Below, piece by piece: positions 28,684 to 36,778 of a stretch of 44,833 nucleotides of DNA. The stretch lies in NCBI GenBank assembly GCA_036558305.1, contig DATBFX010000030.1:1-44833 (forward strand), in the 5' to 3' direction. Position numbers and translations under genes: made by a program. Numbering within the stretch: position 1 is the first letter of the stretch; each line of letters starts with the position of its first letter. The notes under the pieces were generated by a model, which saw only the letters and a list, made by a program, of their open reading frames with translations, ran no database searches and was not told the DNA's origin. Source of the stretch: DATBFX01 sp036558305. GTDB lineage: Bacteria; Chloroflexota; Chloroflexia; Thermomicrobiales; UBA6265.

Positions 28684-31353
28684 ATGGACGCACGGGACGA
28701 CGAGCGGACACCGGTCACCGGACAGACCGCGGGCGCAGGACGATTCCTGTCCGCCCGCGAGGCGGCCGCGGCATTGGGAGTCAACGAACGCACCATCCGC
28801 CGTGCCATTACCCGCGGGGACTTGGTCGCCGCAAAGTACTCCGGCGTTTACCGAATTGAGCCTGCCGCCCTTTCAGACTTTCAAGCCCGGCAGCAGGTCC
28901 CGAGTTCGCCCCTTCGTGATCCCCGCTCCGATCCACCGCGGTTGATTCCATTGCCCAAGCCGACGGACGAGATCGCCGCGACGCTTCCCCGGCCGCTCAC
29001 GTCGCTGATCGGCCGGGAGCGCGAGGTCGAGCAGATCGGGGATCTCCTGCGCCGGGACGGCGTACGCCTCGTGACGCTGATCGGACCAGGCGGTGTCGGA
29101 AAGACACGCCTCGCGATCGCCGTGGCGGAGTTGGTGCGCGATCACTTCGGAGACGGTGTCGTCTTCGCGTCCCTCGCTCCCATTCGCCATCCCGACCTCG
29201 TGGCCTCGGCCGTCGCGCAGACCCTGGGCGTGCGGGAGACAGGCGATAGGCCACTCGTCGACGGCCTCAAGCGGCACCTTCACGACCGGTACCTGCTGCT
29301 GTTGGTCGACAACTTCGAGCAGGTCCTGCCGGCGGCGCCGCTGATCGGCGAACTGCTCGCCGCGGCGCCCCGTCTCACGGTCCTCGTCACCAGCCGCGCG
29401 GTCTTGCGCCTCTCCGGCGAACACACCGTTCAGGTGCCGCCGCTCTCGCTGCCGGACCCCGGCGGACGATTGTCCCTCACGGAAGTGGTGCGATCCGAGG
29501 CGGTTCGCCTCTTTGCCGAGCAAGCGGCCGCCGCGCAGTCGGGTTTTGTTCTCACCGAAGCGAACGCGCACGTGATCGCCAAGATCTGTCTCCGTCTCGA
29601 CGGCTTGCCTCTGGCGATCGAACTGGCCGCCGCTCGGATCCCCTTGCTCCCCCCGTCTGCGCTGCTCGCGCGGCTGGAGTATCGACTGCCCCTCTTGACG
29701 GGCGGTGCCCGCGACCACCCTGCCCGCTTGCAGACGATGCGCGACGCCATCGCCTGGAGCTACGACCTGCTTGCCCCGCACGAACAGGCCCTCTTTCGCC
29801 GGCTCGCCGTCTTCGTCGGCGGCTTCACCCTCGATGCAGCAGAGGCTATCTGCGAGGGGATAGGGAACCGGGAACCGGGAACCGGGGGAGGCGGTCGTGC
29901 TCCGGTTCTCGGTTCCCCGACCGCTGTTCCCTCCGTCTTCGATGGACTCGCCTCGCTGGTGGACAAGAGCCTGGTGCAGCGGATGACCGGAACCCCTTCC
30001 GGCGAAGATCAGGAACCGCGCTTTGAGATGCTGGAGACGGTCCGCGAATACGGACTGGAGCAACTCGCGGCCAGCGGCGACGACGAGGCAGCCCGTGACG
30101 CCCATGTCACCTTTTTCCGCGCATTCGCCGAGCGATTGGCCCCACGCCAGCTGGGCGGCAACCCGGTTGCCTGGCTCGATCGCCTGGCCGCCGACCACGA
30201 CAACCTTCGCGCCGCGCTCGATCGACTTTGCCGCGCGGACACCGCGGAGGACTGCCTCCGCCTTACCGCCGACTGTTGCTGGTTCTGGTCCCGCCGCGGG
30301 CACATCACGGAGGGCCGAGCGCGACTGGAAAGGGCGCTCGCGCTTGCCGGGCCGGAACCAACGGCGGGCAAGTGCCGTGCGCTCCGCTACGCGATCGATT
30401 TTGCGCTCGATGCCGGGGACCTTCCGGCGGCGATGGCCCTGACGCAAGAGGGGATGGCCGTCGCGGACGCCGTCGGCGACCGCCGTCTCCGCGCCCTCAT
30501 GTTGAATTCGCTCGCGTACGTCGATGATGGCTACGGCCGTTGGGACGCGGCCTCCGCTCGGTACCGGGAAGGGCTCGCGATCTGGCGCGAGATTGGTGAG
30601 CCGCGCCCCGCTGCCATGGTTCTCATGTGCCTCGGCGTCTTGTCCTACACGCAGGGCGACCCGATCCGGGCGCGGTCCTGCCTCGACGAGGCGGCGACTA
30701 TCTTTCGGGACCTTGGTGACCGCACTTGGACGTACGCTATTGAGTCGCATCTGGGTGAGTTCGCCTTGGCCGAGGGGCGGATCGGCGAGGCGGCCCGTCG
30801 CTTCCGCAAGAGCCTGCGTGGCTTTACCTATGCCGGCGAAGCGTTGTACCTGCTCTCCCCCCTCCTCGGCCTCGCGGCGTGTGCCGTCGAGGCTGGTCGC
30901 CCCGAGACCGCCGCTCACCTGCTTGGTGCCGCCGATGCGCAACTCCAACGCACCGGGGCGGGACTCATTTCGGACAACCGCCTTGCCTACGAGCGGGACG
31001 AGGCGAGGGCCCGTAGCTTGCTCGGCGATGCGGCGTTCGCCTCCTCCTACGCGGTGGGGCGCAGCTTCGACCCATCTGCGTGGCTCGCCGCCGCCGACCT
31101 CGTCGTGGCGGCGGCGGAGCAAGTGTCGGCACGGGCGCTCAGCCGCTCCGCAGGGGAACTCGCCGGCCTGACGCCGCGCGAAACCGAGATCCTGCGGCTG
31201 GTCGCCGCGAGCCGCTCCAACCGCGAGATCGCCGGCACCCTCTTCATCAGCGTCCCCACCGTCAAGCGCCACCTCACCACCATCCTCGGCAAACTCGGCG
31301 TCCCCTCCCGCGCCGAAGCGGCCGCCTACGCCCGCGCCCACCGGCTCGCCTGA
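28684..31353 (+). CDS. NB-ARC/LuxR regulator with two helix-turn-helix domains (cassette 2)
   Basis: An 889-residue paralogue of the gene at 22385, with the same domain order: N-terminal HTH (FLSAREAAAALGVNERTIRRAITRGDLVA), ATPase with Walker A GPGGVGKTR and Walker B LLLLVDNFEQV, GLPLAIELAAARI box, TPR repeats (ARYREGLAIWREIG, AARRFRKSLRGF) and C-terminal LuxR HTH (LTPRETEILRLVAASRSNREIAGTLFISVPTVKRHL). The recognition helices of the two regulators differ little, the TPR sensor region differs more. An in-frame array with the word GGGAACC occurs at 29863. It probably controls the cupin/molybdoenzyme genes downstream. Confidence 0.88.
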   Translation: MDARDDERTPVTGQTAGAGRFLSAREAAAALGVNERTIRRAITRGDLVAAKYSGVYRIEPAALSDFQARQQVPSSPLRDPRSDPPRLIPLPKPTDEIAATLPRPLTSLIGREREVEQIGDLLRRDGVRLVTLIGPGGVGKTRLAIAVAELVRDHFGDGVVFASLAPIRHPDLVASAVAQTLGVRETGDRPLVDGLKRHLHDRYLLLLVDNFEQVLPAAPLIGELLAAAPRLTVLVTSRAVLRLSGEHTVQVPPLSLPDPGGRLSLTEVVRSEAVRLFAEQAAAAQSGFVLTEANAHVIAKICLRLDGLPLAIELAAARIPLLPPSALLARLEYRLPLLTGGARDHPARLQTMRDAIAWSYDLLAPHEQALFRRLAVFVGGFTLDAAEAICEGIGNREPGTGGGGRAPVLGSPTAVPSVFDGLASLVDKSLVQRMTGTPSGEDQEPRFEMLETVREYGLEQLAASGDDEAARDAHVTFFRAFAERLAPRQLGGNPVAWLDRLAADHDNLRAALDRLCRADTAEDCLRLTADCCWFWSRRGHITEGRARLERALALAGPEPTAGKCRALRYAIDFALDAGDLPAAMALTQEGMAVADAVGDRRLRALMLNSLAYVDDGYGRWDAASARYREGLAIWREIGEPRPAAMVLMCLGVLSYTQGDPIRARSCLDEAATIFRDLGDRTWTYAIESHLGEFALAEGRIGEAARRFRKSLRGFTYAGEALYLLSPLLGLAACAVEAGRPETAAHLLGAADAQLQRTGAGLISDNRLAYERDEARARSLLGDAAFASSYAVGRSFDPSAWLAAADLVVAAAEQVSARALSRSAGELAGLTPRETEILRLVAASRSNREIAGTLFISVPTVKRHLTTILGKLGVPSRAEAAAYARAHRLA
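29863..29917. repeat. In-frame tandem-word stem-loop (7-bp unit GGGAACC) in regulator 2
   Basis: Three perfect copies of GGGAACC (29863-29883) and, after 20 bp, GGTTCTC + GGTTCCC (29904-29917); a second pair GCGGTCG / CGACCGC straddles the centre. It encodes a linker (GNREPGTGGGGRAPVLGSPTAVPS) between DAAEAICEG and VFDGLASLVDKSL, the same position as the AGGGGGAC array of the paralogue. The words are unrelated, so the two insertions appear independent. Confidence 0.8.
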
Positions 31354-31386
31354 CCCGTCCTCCCAACTCCCCGGATCGTCCGCCTA

Positions 31387-31444
31387 CGACCGGGGTCGTA
31401 GATTGCCACTGCTCACCGGTCGCGAAATTACGACCCGCGGGTCG
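31387..31444. promoter_or_regulatory. Paired dyad operator, CGACC-type half-sites (cassette 2)
   Basis: Site 1 is TACGACC-GG-GGTCGTA (31385-31400; core CGACC-GG-GGTCG at 31387-31398); site 2 is the perfect palindrome CGACCCGCGGGTCG (31431-31444). Their starts are 44 bp apart, as in cassette 1. The flanks TAGA, AATTA and CGATGCGC are also kept. The A-to-G change of the second half-site base is matched by T-to-C in the other arm, at both sites. Confidence 0.65.
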
Positions 31445-31537
31445 ATGCGCCGACCGGATCGCACAGGCATGATCGCTCGGTCCCGTTCGGGGCGGGCGTC
31501 CGCCCGGCTCCGCGATCTGCTCCTCGAGGATCTGGGG

Positions 31538-32098
31538 ATGACGCGCACGTTGCTCCTGCCCCTCGCGGCGATCCTGGCCCTCGCCACCGGCGTCGGTCTG
31601 CTCGGGGTCGCCGCCACCCTGCAAGCCGCGCCGGTCGCCGTCGTGCCCGCGACGGCAACGGCGGGGGCCACCGCCGAGGCGACGGCCACGGAGAACTCGG
31701 CCCCTCCGCCCGACCCCCTCGCCGCGGGCGTCCCGGTCGAGTTGCCGGACGGCCCCGCCCTCGTCCGCGTGGAGCGGCTCGGGCTCGCCCCGGGCACGGT
31801 GCTGCCGCCCGTCGCGGCGGCGGGGCTGGCGGCGCTGGTCGTCGAGGCCGGCACCGTCGGCGTCCTGGTCAGGGACGACGGCTGGGTGCTGACCGGGACC
31901 AACCACCCCTGGGTGCGGGCCGGTTCGGGCGAGACCGAGTTCGGTGCGCTGCTGGGCAGCGGGGAGCACCTGACCCTCCGCCCCGGCTCGGTCGCCACCC
32001 TCCGCAACACCGGCCCGGCGCCGGCCGCGGTCGTGGTCGTGGCGGTCGAGCCGCTGGCGCCCGTGCCGGCGCCGGGCGAGCGGCGCTGGCATCCGTGA
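31538..32098 (+). CDS. Exported cupin-like protein (cassette 2)
   Basis: A 186-residue protein; ATG 31538 follows CGAGGATCTGGGG. The signal or anchor helix (TLLLPLAAILALATGVGLLGVAATL) closely matches that of the protein at 25212. A Thr/Ala-rich linker follows, and residues about 70-180 form the cupin-like barrel (VRVERLGLAPGTVLPPVAAAGLAALVVEAGTVGVLV ... LTLRPGSVATLRNTGPAPAAVVVVAVEP). Metal-ligand histidines of enzymatic cupins are absent, so ligand binding or a structural role is more likely. It lacks the SnoaL-like half of its paralogue. It is the second gene of cassette 2. Confidence 0.7.
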   Translation: MTRTLLLPLAAILALATGVGLLGVAATLQAAPVAVVPATATAGATAEATATENSAPPPDPLAAGVPVELPDGPALVRVERLGLAPGTVLPPVAAAGLAALVVEAGTVGVLVRDDGWVLTGTNHPWVRAGSGETEFGALLGSGEHLTLRPGSVATLRNTGPAPAAVVVVAVEPLAPVPAPGERRWHP

Positions 32099-32214
32099 GC
32101 CGGGGCCGCGGATCCCGCCGGTCCGCGGCTTTGCGGGCGCGCGAAGGAGGAACGGCATGACGGACCGTCGATAACTGGATGCTCAGGGCAGACGTACGCA
32201 GGAAAGGGAGGACC

Positions 32215-33411
32215 ATGGACACCAATCACGACCGAACCACCGCGCCCTCGCGGGAAACCGTTGCTCGTCGCGCCGTCCTACGCGGCCTCGGAGGTGCGGC
32301 GATCGCCGGTCTGAGCGTGCTGCGGCTGACCGGCCCAGCCCGCGCCTTCCAGAACGACTCCGGCGGCGAGGTGGTCCCCTGGCTCGACCAACCCGAGCCC
32401 AACCCCGTGCCGGAGATCGTCCCCGTCCAACTGGACTGGGCGCACCTCGATGACTGGCTGACCCCGCCGGACCAGTTCTTCGTCGTCAAGCACTTCAACC
32501 TTCCCACCCTGCACGAGCAGGACTGGCGCCTTCAGATCAGCGGGCTGGTCGCCAAACCGACGACGCTGACCCTGGCCGACCTCAAGGCCCGCCCCCGCCA
32601 GGAGGTGACCTTCACCATCGAGTGCTCCGGCAACACCGGTCTGCCCTTCTTCGACGGCGGCGTCGGCAACGCCACCTGGACCGGCACCCCATTGGCGGCT
32701 GTCCTGGACGAAGCGGGAATGCTGGACAACGGGCGCGAGGTCGTTTTCTGGGGCGCGGACGCGGGCGAGCAGACCTGGCGCGACGTCAAGATCACCGAGC
32801 GGTTCGCCCGCAGCATGTCCTTGGCGGACGCAAAGAGCCCCGACAACCTCCTCGCCTACGAGATGAACGGGGAGCCGCTGCCGCCCCTGCACGGCTTCCC
32901 GTTGCGGCTGATCGCGCCGGGCTGGTACGGCATCGCCAACGTCAAGTGGCTGACGCGGATCGAGGTGCGCGACGCCCGCTACCAGGGGAACTTCATGGCC
33001 CGCGACTACGTCACCATCCGCGAGGAGACGCGCGACGGGGAGACGGTCTGGACCTTCACCTCGGTCGGGCGCGCCCGCCTCAAGTCGGCGCCGGCCAAGG
33101 TCACCAAGCGGGGCGACCGCTACGAGATCATGGGCGCCGCCTGGGGCGCGCCGATCGCCGGGGTCGAGGTGCGGATCGACGACGGCCCGTGGCGACCGGC
33201 GACGCTGACCGAGGGCGCGGGCGAGCAGTTCGCCTGGTCCTTCTGGACCCTCGACTGGGGCACCCCCGCCGCCGGCGAGCACGCCATCACCTCGCGGGCG
33301 ACCGCCGTCGACGGCACGGTCCAGCCGGCGCCGGACGACCCCTTCCTGGCCGGCAAGACGACGTTCTGGGAGAGCAACGGCCAGATCACCCGGCACGTCC
33401 GCGTCGGCTGA
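32215..33411 (+). CDS. Tat-exported sulfite-oxidase-like molybdopterin enzyme (cassette 2)
   Basis: A 398-residue protein; ATG 32215 follows GGGAGGACC. A Tat signal (ARRAVLRGLGGAAIAGLSVL) is followed by an oxidoreductase molybdopterin-binding domain (residues 75-270) with the Mo ligand Cys137 in TFTIECSGNTG and the segments WTGTPLAAVLDEAGM, YEMNGEPLPPLHGFPLRLIAPGWYG and VKWLTRIEV, and by the Mo-co dimerisation domain (GAAWGAPIAGVEVRIDDGPWRPA ... WTLDWGTPAAGEHAITSRATD-like). It oxidises sulfite or a related substrate outside the membrane. No heme domain is present, so an external electron acceptor is needed. It is the third gene of cassette 2. Confidence 0.9.
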   Translation: MDTNHDRTTAPSRETVARRAVLRGLGGAAIAGLSVLRLTGPARAFQNDSGGEVVPWLDQPEPNPVPEIVPVQLDWAHLDDWLTPPDQFFVVKHFNLPTLHEQDWRLQISGLVAKPTTLTLADLKARPRQEVTFTIECSGNTGLPFFDGGVGNATWTGTPLAAVLDEAGMLDNGREVVFWGADAGEQTWRDVKITERFARSMSLADAKSPDNLLAYEMNGEPLPPLHGFPLRLIAPGWYGIANVKWLTRIEVRDARYQGNFMARDYVTIREETRDGETVWTFTSVGRARLKSAPAKVTKRGDRYEIMGAAWGAPIAGVEVRIDDGPWRPATLTEGAGEQFAWSFWTLDWGTPAAGEHAITSRATAVDGTVQPAPDDPFLAGKTTFWESNGQITRHVRVG

Positions 33412-33590
33412 CGCACGATCAGCAAGGGCCTCTCCCCTTGGACGGCGCCGACGAACAAACGGGGACGTCATCGTGATCGTCGTGCCGTGGGTTTGCCGAG
33501 GCTCCGTGCCAAACGGACAACCGACCGAACCTTCGGATAAGATGCGTCGTCACCGGGTCATCGAAGCGGTCCGTTCCAGGGGAGTTCGCG

Positions 33591-34385
33591 ATGCCCTCCG
33601 CGACCAACGACGGGGTCCGCATCCGCTACGAGGTCGAGGGGGGCGGCCCGCCGCTTCTCCTCCACATCGGCTTCGTCGGTGCCCTCGAAGATTGGGACGA
33701 GGCCGGTTACGTCGCGGGTTTGCGGGACAGATTCCGGCTCGTCTTGCTCGATCCCCGCGGTCAGGGGCAAAGTGACAAACCGCACGACCCGGCGGCCTAC
33801 GCCGCTCGGTACCGGGTCGGCGACGTCCTCGCCGTCCTCGACGCCGCGGGGATCGACCGGGCGCATTTTTGGGGGTATTCCCTGGGCGGCTGGGTCGGCT
33901 TCCCCCTCGGCGTCCTGGCCCCCGACCGCCTCGCCTCGCTCGTCATCGGCGCCGCCCACCCCTTCTCCGGCAATCCCCGGCCGCTCGACGGGGACTTCTT
34001 CCTCGAAGGGATGCGCGGCGGGATGGCCCCGTTCGTCGCCGCCTGCGAAGCCGCCGACCCGGCCTTTTTCGTGTCGACCGGCGAACGCGCGCGCTGGCTC
34101 GCCGCCGATGCCGAGGCGCTGAAAGCCGCCCGGCTCAACAACCTGACGGAGCCCGACCTGGAGCCCGACGCGGTCGCGGCCATTCGCACTCCAACCCTGC
34201 TCTACGCCGGCAGCCTGGACAACCCGGAACCCAAGGCGCAGGCAGCGCGGTTGATGCCCCACGCCTCCTTCGTCGCCCTCGACGGCCTCGACCACGCCCA
34301 GGCGATGAACCGCGCCGACCTCGTCCTGCCGCCCGTGCTGGCATTCTTGGCCGGACACACGGCGGATATGCCCATCGTCTCGTAG
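33591..34385 (+). CDS. Alpha/beta hydrolase
   Basis: A 264-residue cytoplasmic hydrolase; ATG 33591 follows AGGGGAGTTCGCG. The fold signatures are LLLHIGFVGALEDWDE (oxyanion region), RLVLLDPRGQGQSDKP, the nucleophile elbow HFWGYSLGGWVGFPLG (Ser97), PTLLYAGSLDNPEPKA (acid) and the catalytic His in DGLDHAQAMNRADLV. It resembles lactone hydrolases, epoxide hydrolases and carboxylesterases; the substrate is not apparent. It converges on the ATPase gene at 34431; a small hairpin TAGCGG / CCGCTA lies between the stops. Confidence 0.85.
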   Translation: MPSATNDGVRIRYEVEGGGPPLLLHIGFVGALEDWDEAGYVAGLRDRFRLVLLDPRGQGQSDKPHDPAAYAARYRVGDVLAVLDAAGIDRAHFWGYSLGGWVGFPLGVLAPDRLASLVIGAAHPFSGNPRPLDGDFFLEGMRGGMAPFVAACEAADPAFFVSTGERARWLAADAEALKAARLNNLTEPDLEPDAVAAIRTPTLLYAGSLDNPEPKAQAARLMPHASFVALDGLDHAQAMNRADLVLPPVLAFLAGHTADMPIVS

Positions 34386-34430
34386 TGCGCCGCCCGCGTC
34401 TCACAACGGGTAGCGGTGCGCCGCCTGCCG

Positions 34431-35480
34431 CTATGCGGTCGCCGCGATGTCGGCCGCCGCCGGCACCGCCATCACCTCGTCCAGTTCCGCCCCCTCCAGT
34501 TTCGGCTTGTCCTGGTAGAGGAAGCAGGCAGCCGCCCGCCGCTCGTCCGTCCGGAACAGCGGCGGCGCCGTCGTCCGGCAGATATCCATCACGTGCGGGC
34601 AGCGGTCGGCGAATTTGCAGCCGCGGGTCCCGGCCGGAACCGTGGCCGAGGGATCGGTGGTGAGTTTCTCCTTCTGCCACGGGTGTTTGGGGTCCGCCTG
34701 CGGGATCGATTGGATCAGGAGTTGCGTGTACGGGTGCCGTGGCTCTTTCACGACCAGGTTGACGTCCCCGACCTCGGCCACCTCGCCCCGGTACATGACG
34801 ATGATGTTGTGGCTGATCTGGTAGGCCGTCGTCAGGTCGTGCGTGATGTAGAGCATCGAGATGCCGAACCGCAGGTGCAACTGCCGCAGACTCTCCAGGA
34901 TCGTCGCCCGCAGCGAGGCATCGACCATCGACACCGGTTCGTCGGCCAGGATCAGGCGCGGTTGCACCAGCAAGGCGCGGGCGACCATGATCCGCTGCCG
35001 CTGCCCCCCGCTCAATTGGTGCGGGTGCCGCCCCAGCGTCTCCTCCGGCCGCAACCCGACCGCATTTAAGGTCTCCTCCATCAACGCCCGCGCCTTCTCC
35101 CGCGACTCGGCGAGCTTGAACTTGGCAATCGGTGTCTTGAGGACGTGGTCGACCTTGTAGAAGGGATTGTAGACCTCGTACGGGTCCTGGAAGATCGCCT
35201 GCACGTCGCGCAAAAAGCGCACGTGCTCATCACCGGATAGGCGTTGAAGATCCTTGCCGCGATAGAGCACGTCGCCGCTGGTCGGAGCGGTCAACCCGAG
35301 CAGGAGCCGCGCCAGGGTCGTCTTCCCGCTGCCGCTCTCGCCGACCACCGCCGTGATCGTCGGCGGTTCCTCGTCGAGGCGCAGCGAGAAATCGTCCAGC
35401 GCCACCGTCCCGGTCTTCTTCCGCAACAGCCCGCTCCCAAACACCTTGGTCGCGTGCCGGACCTCGATCAATGCCGTCAT
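34431..35480 (-). CDS. ABC transporter ATPase, DppF/OppF type
   Basis: A 349-residue ATPase; ATG 35480 follows GAAGGAGCCGGC. Walker A is GESGSGKTT, the signature LSGGQRQR, Walker B LILADEPVSMVD and the switch His THD. The C-terminal peptide-transporter extension is present (LVVKEPRHPYTQLLIQSIP, then the cysteine cluster CKFADRCPHVMDIC and ACFLYQDKPK). It should power the peptide-type permeases at 20224-22147, although it lies 12 kb away on the other strand. A relic of its 3' end survives at 27730. Confidence 0.92.
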   Translation of the reverse strand: MTALIEVRHATKVFGSGLLRKKTGTVALDDFSLRLDEEPPTITAVVGESGSGKTTLARLLLGLTAPTSGDVLYRGKDLQRLSGDEHVRFLRDVQAIFQDPYEVYNPFYKVDHVLKTPIAKFKLAESREKARALMEETLNAVGLRPEETLGRHPHQLSGGQRQRIMVARALLVQPRLILADEPVSMVDASLRATILESLRQLHLRFGISMLYITHDLTTAYQISHNIIVMYRGEVAEVGDVNLVVKEPRHPYTQLLIQSIPQADPKHPWQKEKLTTDPSATVPAGTRGCKFADRCPHVMDICRTTAPPLFRTDERRAAACFLYQDKPKLEGAELDEVMAVPAAADIAATA

Positions 35481-35493
35481 GCCGGCTCCTTCG

Positions 35494-35598
35494 CAGTCGT
35501 CAGTCGTTAGTCGTCAGTCGTCAGAACGGGAGACGTCGTCGTCTCCCCGCCTGTCCGTCTGTCCGTCTCTACTAACGACTAACGACTAACGACTAACG
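35494..35598. repeat. Stem-loop with tandem-word arms (7-bp unit CAGTCGT / ACTAACG)
   Basis: Left arm: CAGTCGT, CAGTCGT, TAGTCGT, CAGTCGT (35494-35521). Right arm: four perfect copies of ACTAACG (35571-35598), complementary to CGTTAGT, which is the variant frame of the left array. Between them is GTCTCC and a smaller repeat CTGTCCGT. It separates the two ATPase genes of the operon, so it is probably transcribed with them and could uncouple their expression. Confidence 0.85.
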
Positions 35599-35604
35599 CC
35601 TCCG

Positions 35605-36561
35605 TCAATACAGGTGGCACGAAACGAGCCGCGCCGGCCGGACTTCGCGCAGCAGCGGTTCCTCCGTGGCGCAGCGTTCGAACGCCTTCGGGCAACGCGA
35701 TCGGAAGGAGCAGCCCACGGGGCGATTGAGGAGCGAGGGCGGCAGACCGGGAATCCCCTGGAACGCCCCCTTCTCCTCCAGCGACGGCAGGCTGGCGATC
35801 AGCAACTGGCTGTAGGGGTGGAGCGGCCCGGCGAACAGATCGCCGACCTCGGAAACCTCCGCGAAGTTCCCCGCGTACATGATCCCGACCCGGTCGACGA
35901 CCTGGGCCATCAACCCCATGTCGTGCCCGATCAGGATGACCGAGGCGCCGAGTTCCTCCTGCACCGTCAGCAGCGTGTCCATCACCTGCCGCTGGACGAC
36001 GACGTCGAGCGCGCTCGTCGGCTCGTCGGCGATGATCAGTTTCGGCCGCATGCTGATCGCGATCGCCATACAGACGCGCTGCTTCATGCCGCCGCTCAAC
36101 TCGTGCGGGTACATGTCGCCGACGTCCCGCCGGAGCCCGACGCTGTGGAGCAACTCCCGCACCCGGTCCTCGAAGGCGCGGCCCGACAACCGCACCCCGT
36201 GGTCTTTCAACCCGTCGCGGATTTGATCCCGGACGCGGACGACGGGGTTGAGCGAATTCATCGCCCCCTGGGCGACGAGCGCGATCTTGGCGAGGCGGAC
36301 CTGCCGCATCTCTTCCTCGGTCAGGTCCAGCAAGTCCTCGCCGTCGAGCGTCACCCGTCCGCTCTCGATCCGCCCCGGCGGTCGGATCAGCCGCAGCAGG
36401 GCGAGCGCGATCGTCGACTTGCCGGACCCGGATTCGCCGACGAGCCCGAACCGCTCCCCCTCCCGGATGTCGAAGCTGACCCCGTTGACCGCCTGCACCG
36501 CCCCGCGCGACGTGTGGTAGTGCACCCGCAGATCACGGACCTCAAGCAGTGCCGATTCCAA
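35605..36561 (-). CDS. ABC transporter ATPase, DppD/OppD type
   Basis: A 318-residue ATPase starting at TTG 36561 behind GGGGAGCGCA; no in-frame ATG fits better. Walker A is GESGSGKST, the signature LSGGMKQR, Walker B LIIADEPTSALD and the switch IGHD. The C-terminal zone HPYSQLLIASLP and the cysteine-rich CSFRSRCPKAFERCATEEP are typical of OppD. It precedes OppF on the same strand, 124 bp apart because of the tandem-word element. The divergent MerR-type gene starts 217 bp away. Confidence 0.92.
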   Translation of the reverse strand: MESALLEVRDLRVHYHTSRGAVQAVNGVSFDIREGERFGLVGESGSGKSTIALALLRLIRPPGRIESGRVTLDGEDLLDLTEEEMRQVRLAKIALVAQGAMNSLNPVVRVRDQIRDGLKDHGVRLSGRAFEDRVRELLHSVGLRRDVGDMYPHELSGGMKQRVCMAIAISMRPKLIIADEPTSALDVVVQRQVMDTLLTVQEELGASVILIGHDMGLMAQVVDRVGIMYAGNFAEVSEVGDLFAGPLHPYSQLLIASLPSLEEKGAFQGIPGLPPSLLNRPVGCSFRSRCPKAFERCATEEPLLREVRPARLVSCHLY

Positions 36562-36743
36562 TGCGCTCCCCGTCCCGTTCTCCGCGAAGATGCCGCAAGC
36601 GGACGCCCGCTCCGGGGTCCGCGCCGGTCGACCGTGCCGCGCGATGCCGTGGTGTTCGCTCTCCTCGAATGATAGCGCACGCGCCGAGGGGACGGGAGAG
36701 ATCCCGCCGTTGCATCACGGTTGCGACTCACCTTGTTCCTATC

Positions 36744-36772
36744 TTGACACTAAGACGTCTCACTGTTATGAT
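36744..36772 (+). promoter_or_regulatory. Near-consensus promoter with a central dyad, leaderless MerR-type gene
   Basis: TTGACA (36744-36749), a 17-bp spacer, TATGAT (36767-36772). The ATG of the regulator is at 36779, seven bases beyond the -10 box, about where transcription should begin, so the mRNA is probably leaderless; no Shine-Dalgarno site is present. The spacer is centred on AGACGTCT (36753-36760), which extends to ACA-x-T-x-AGACGTCT-x-A-x-TGT, the usual place for a MerR-type dimer to bind. Confidence 0.75.
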
Positions 36773-36778
36773 ATCGCC

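Noticed and set aside
28873..31341. 822-codon minus frame opposite the second regulator
   Set aside because: Antisense shadow of the LuxR/NB-ARC gene.
34411..34433. Hairpin TAGCGG / CCGCTA between the hydrolase and the ATPase as a terminator
   Set aside because: Six-bp arms, an 11-base loop and no T run; too weak to list.
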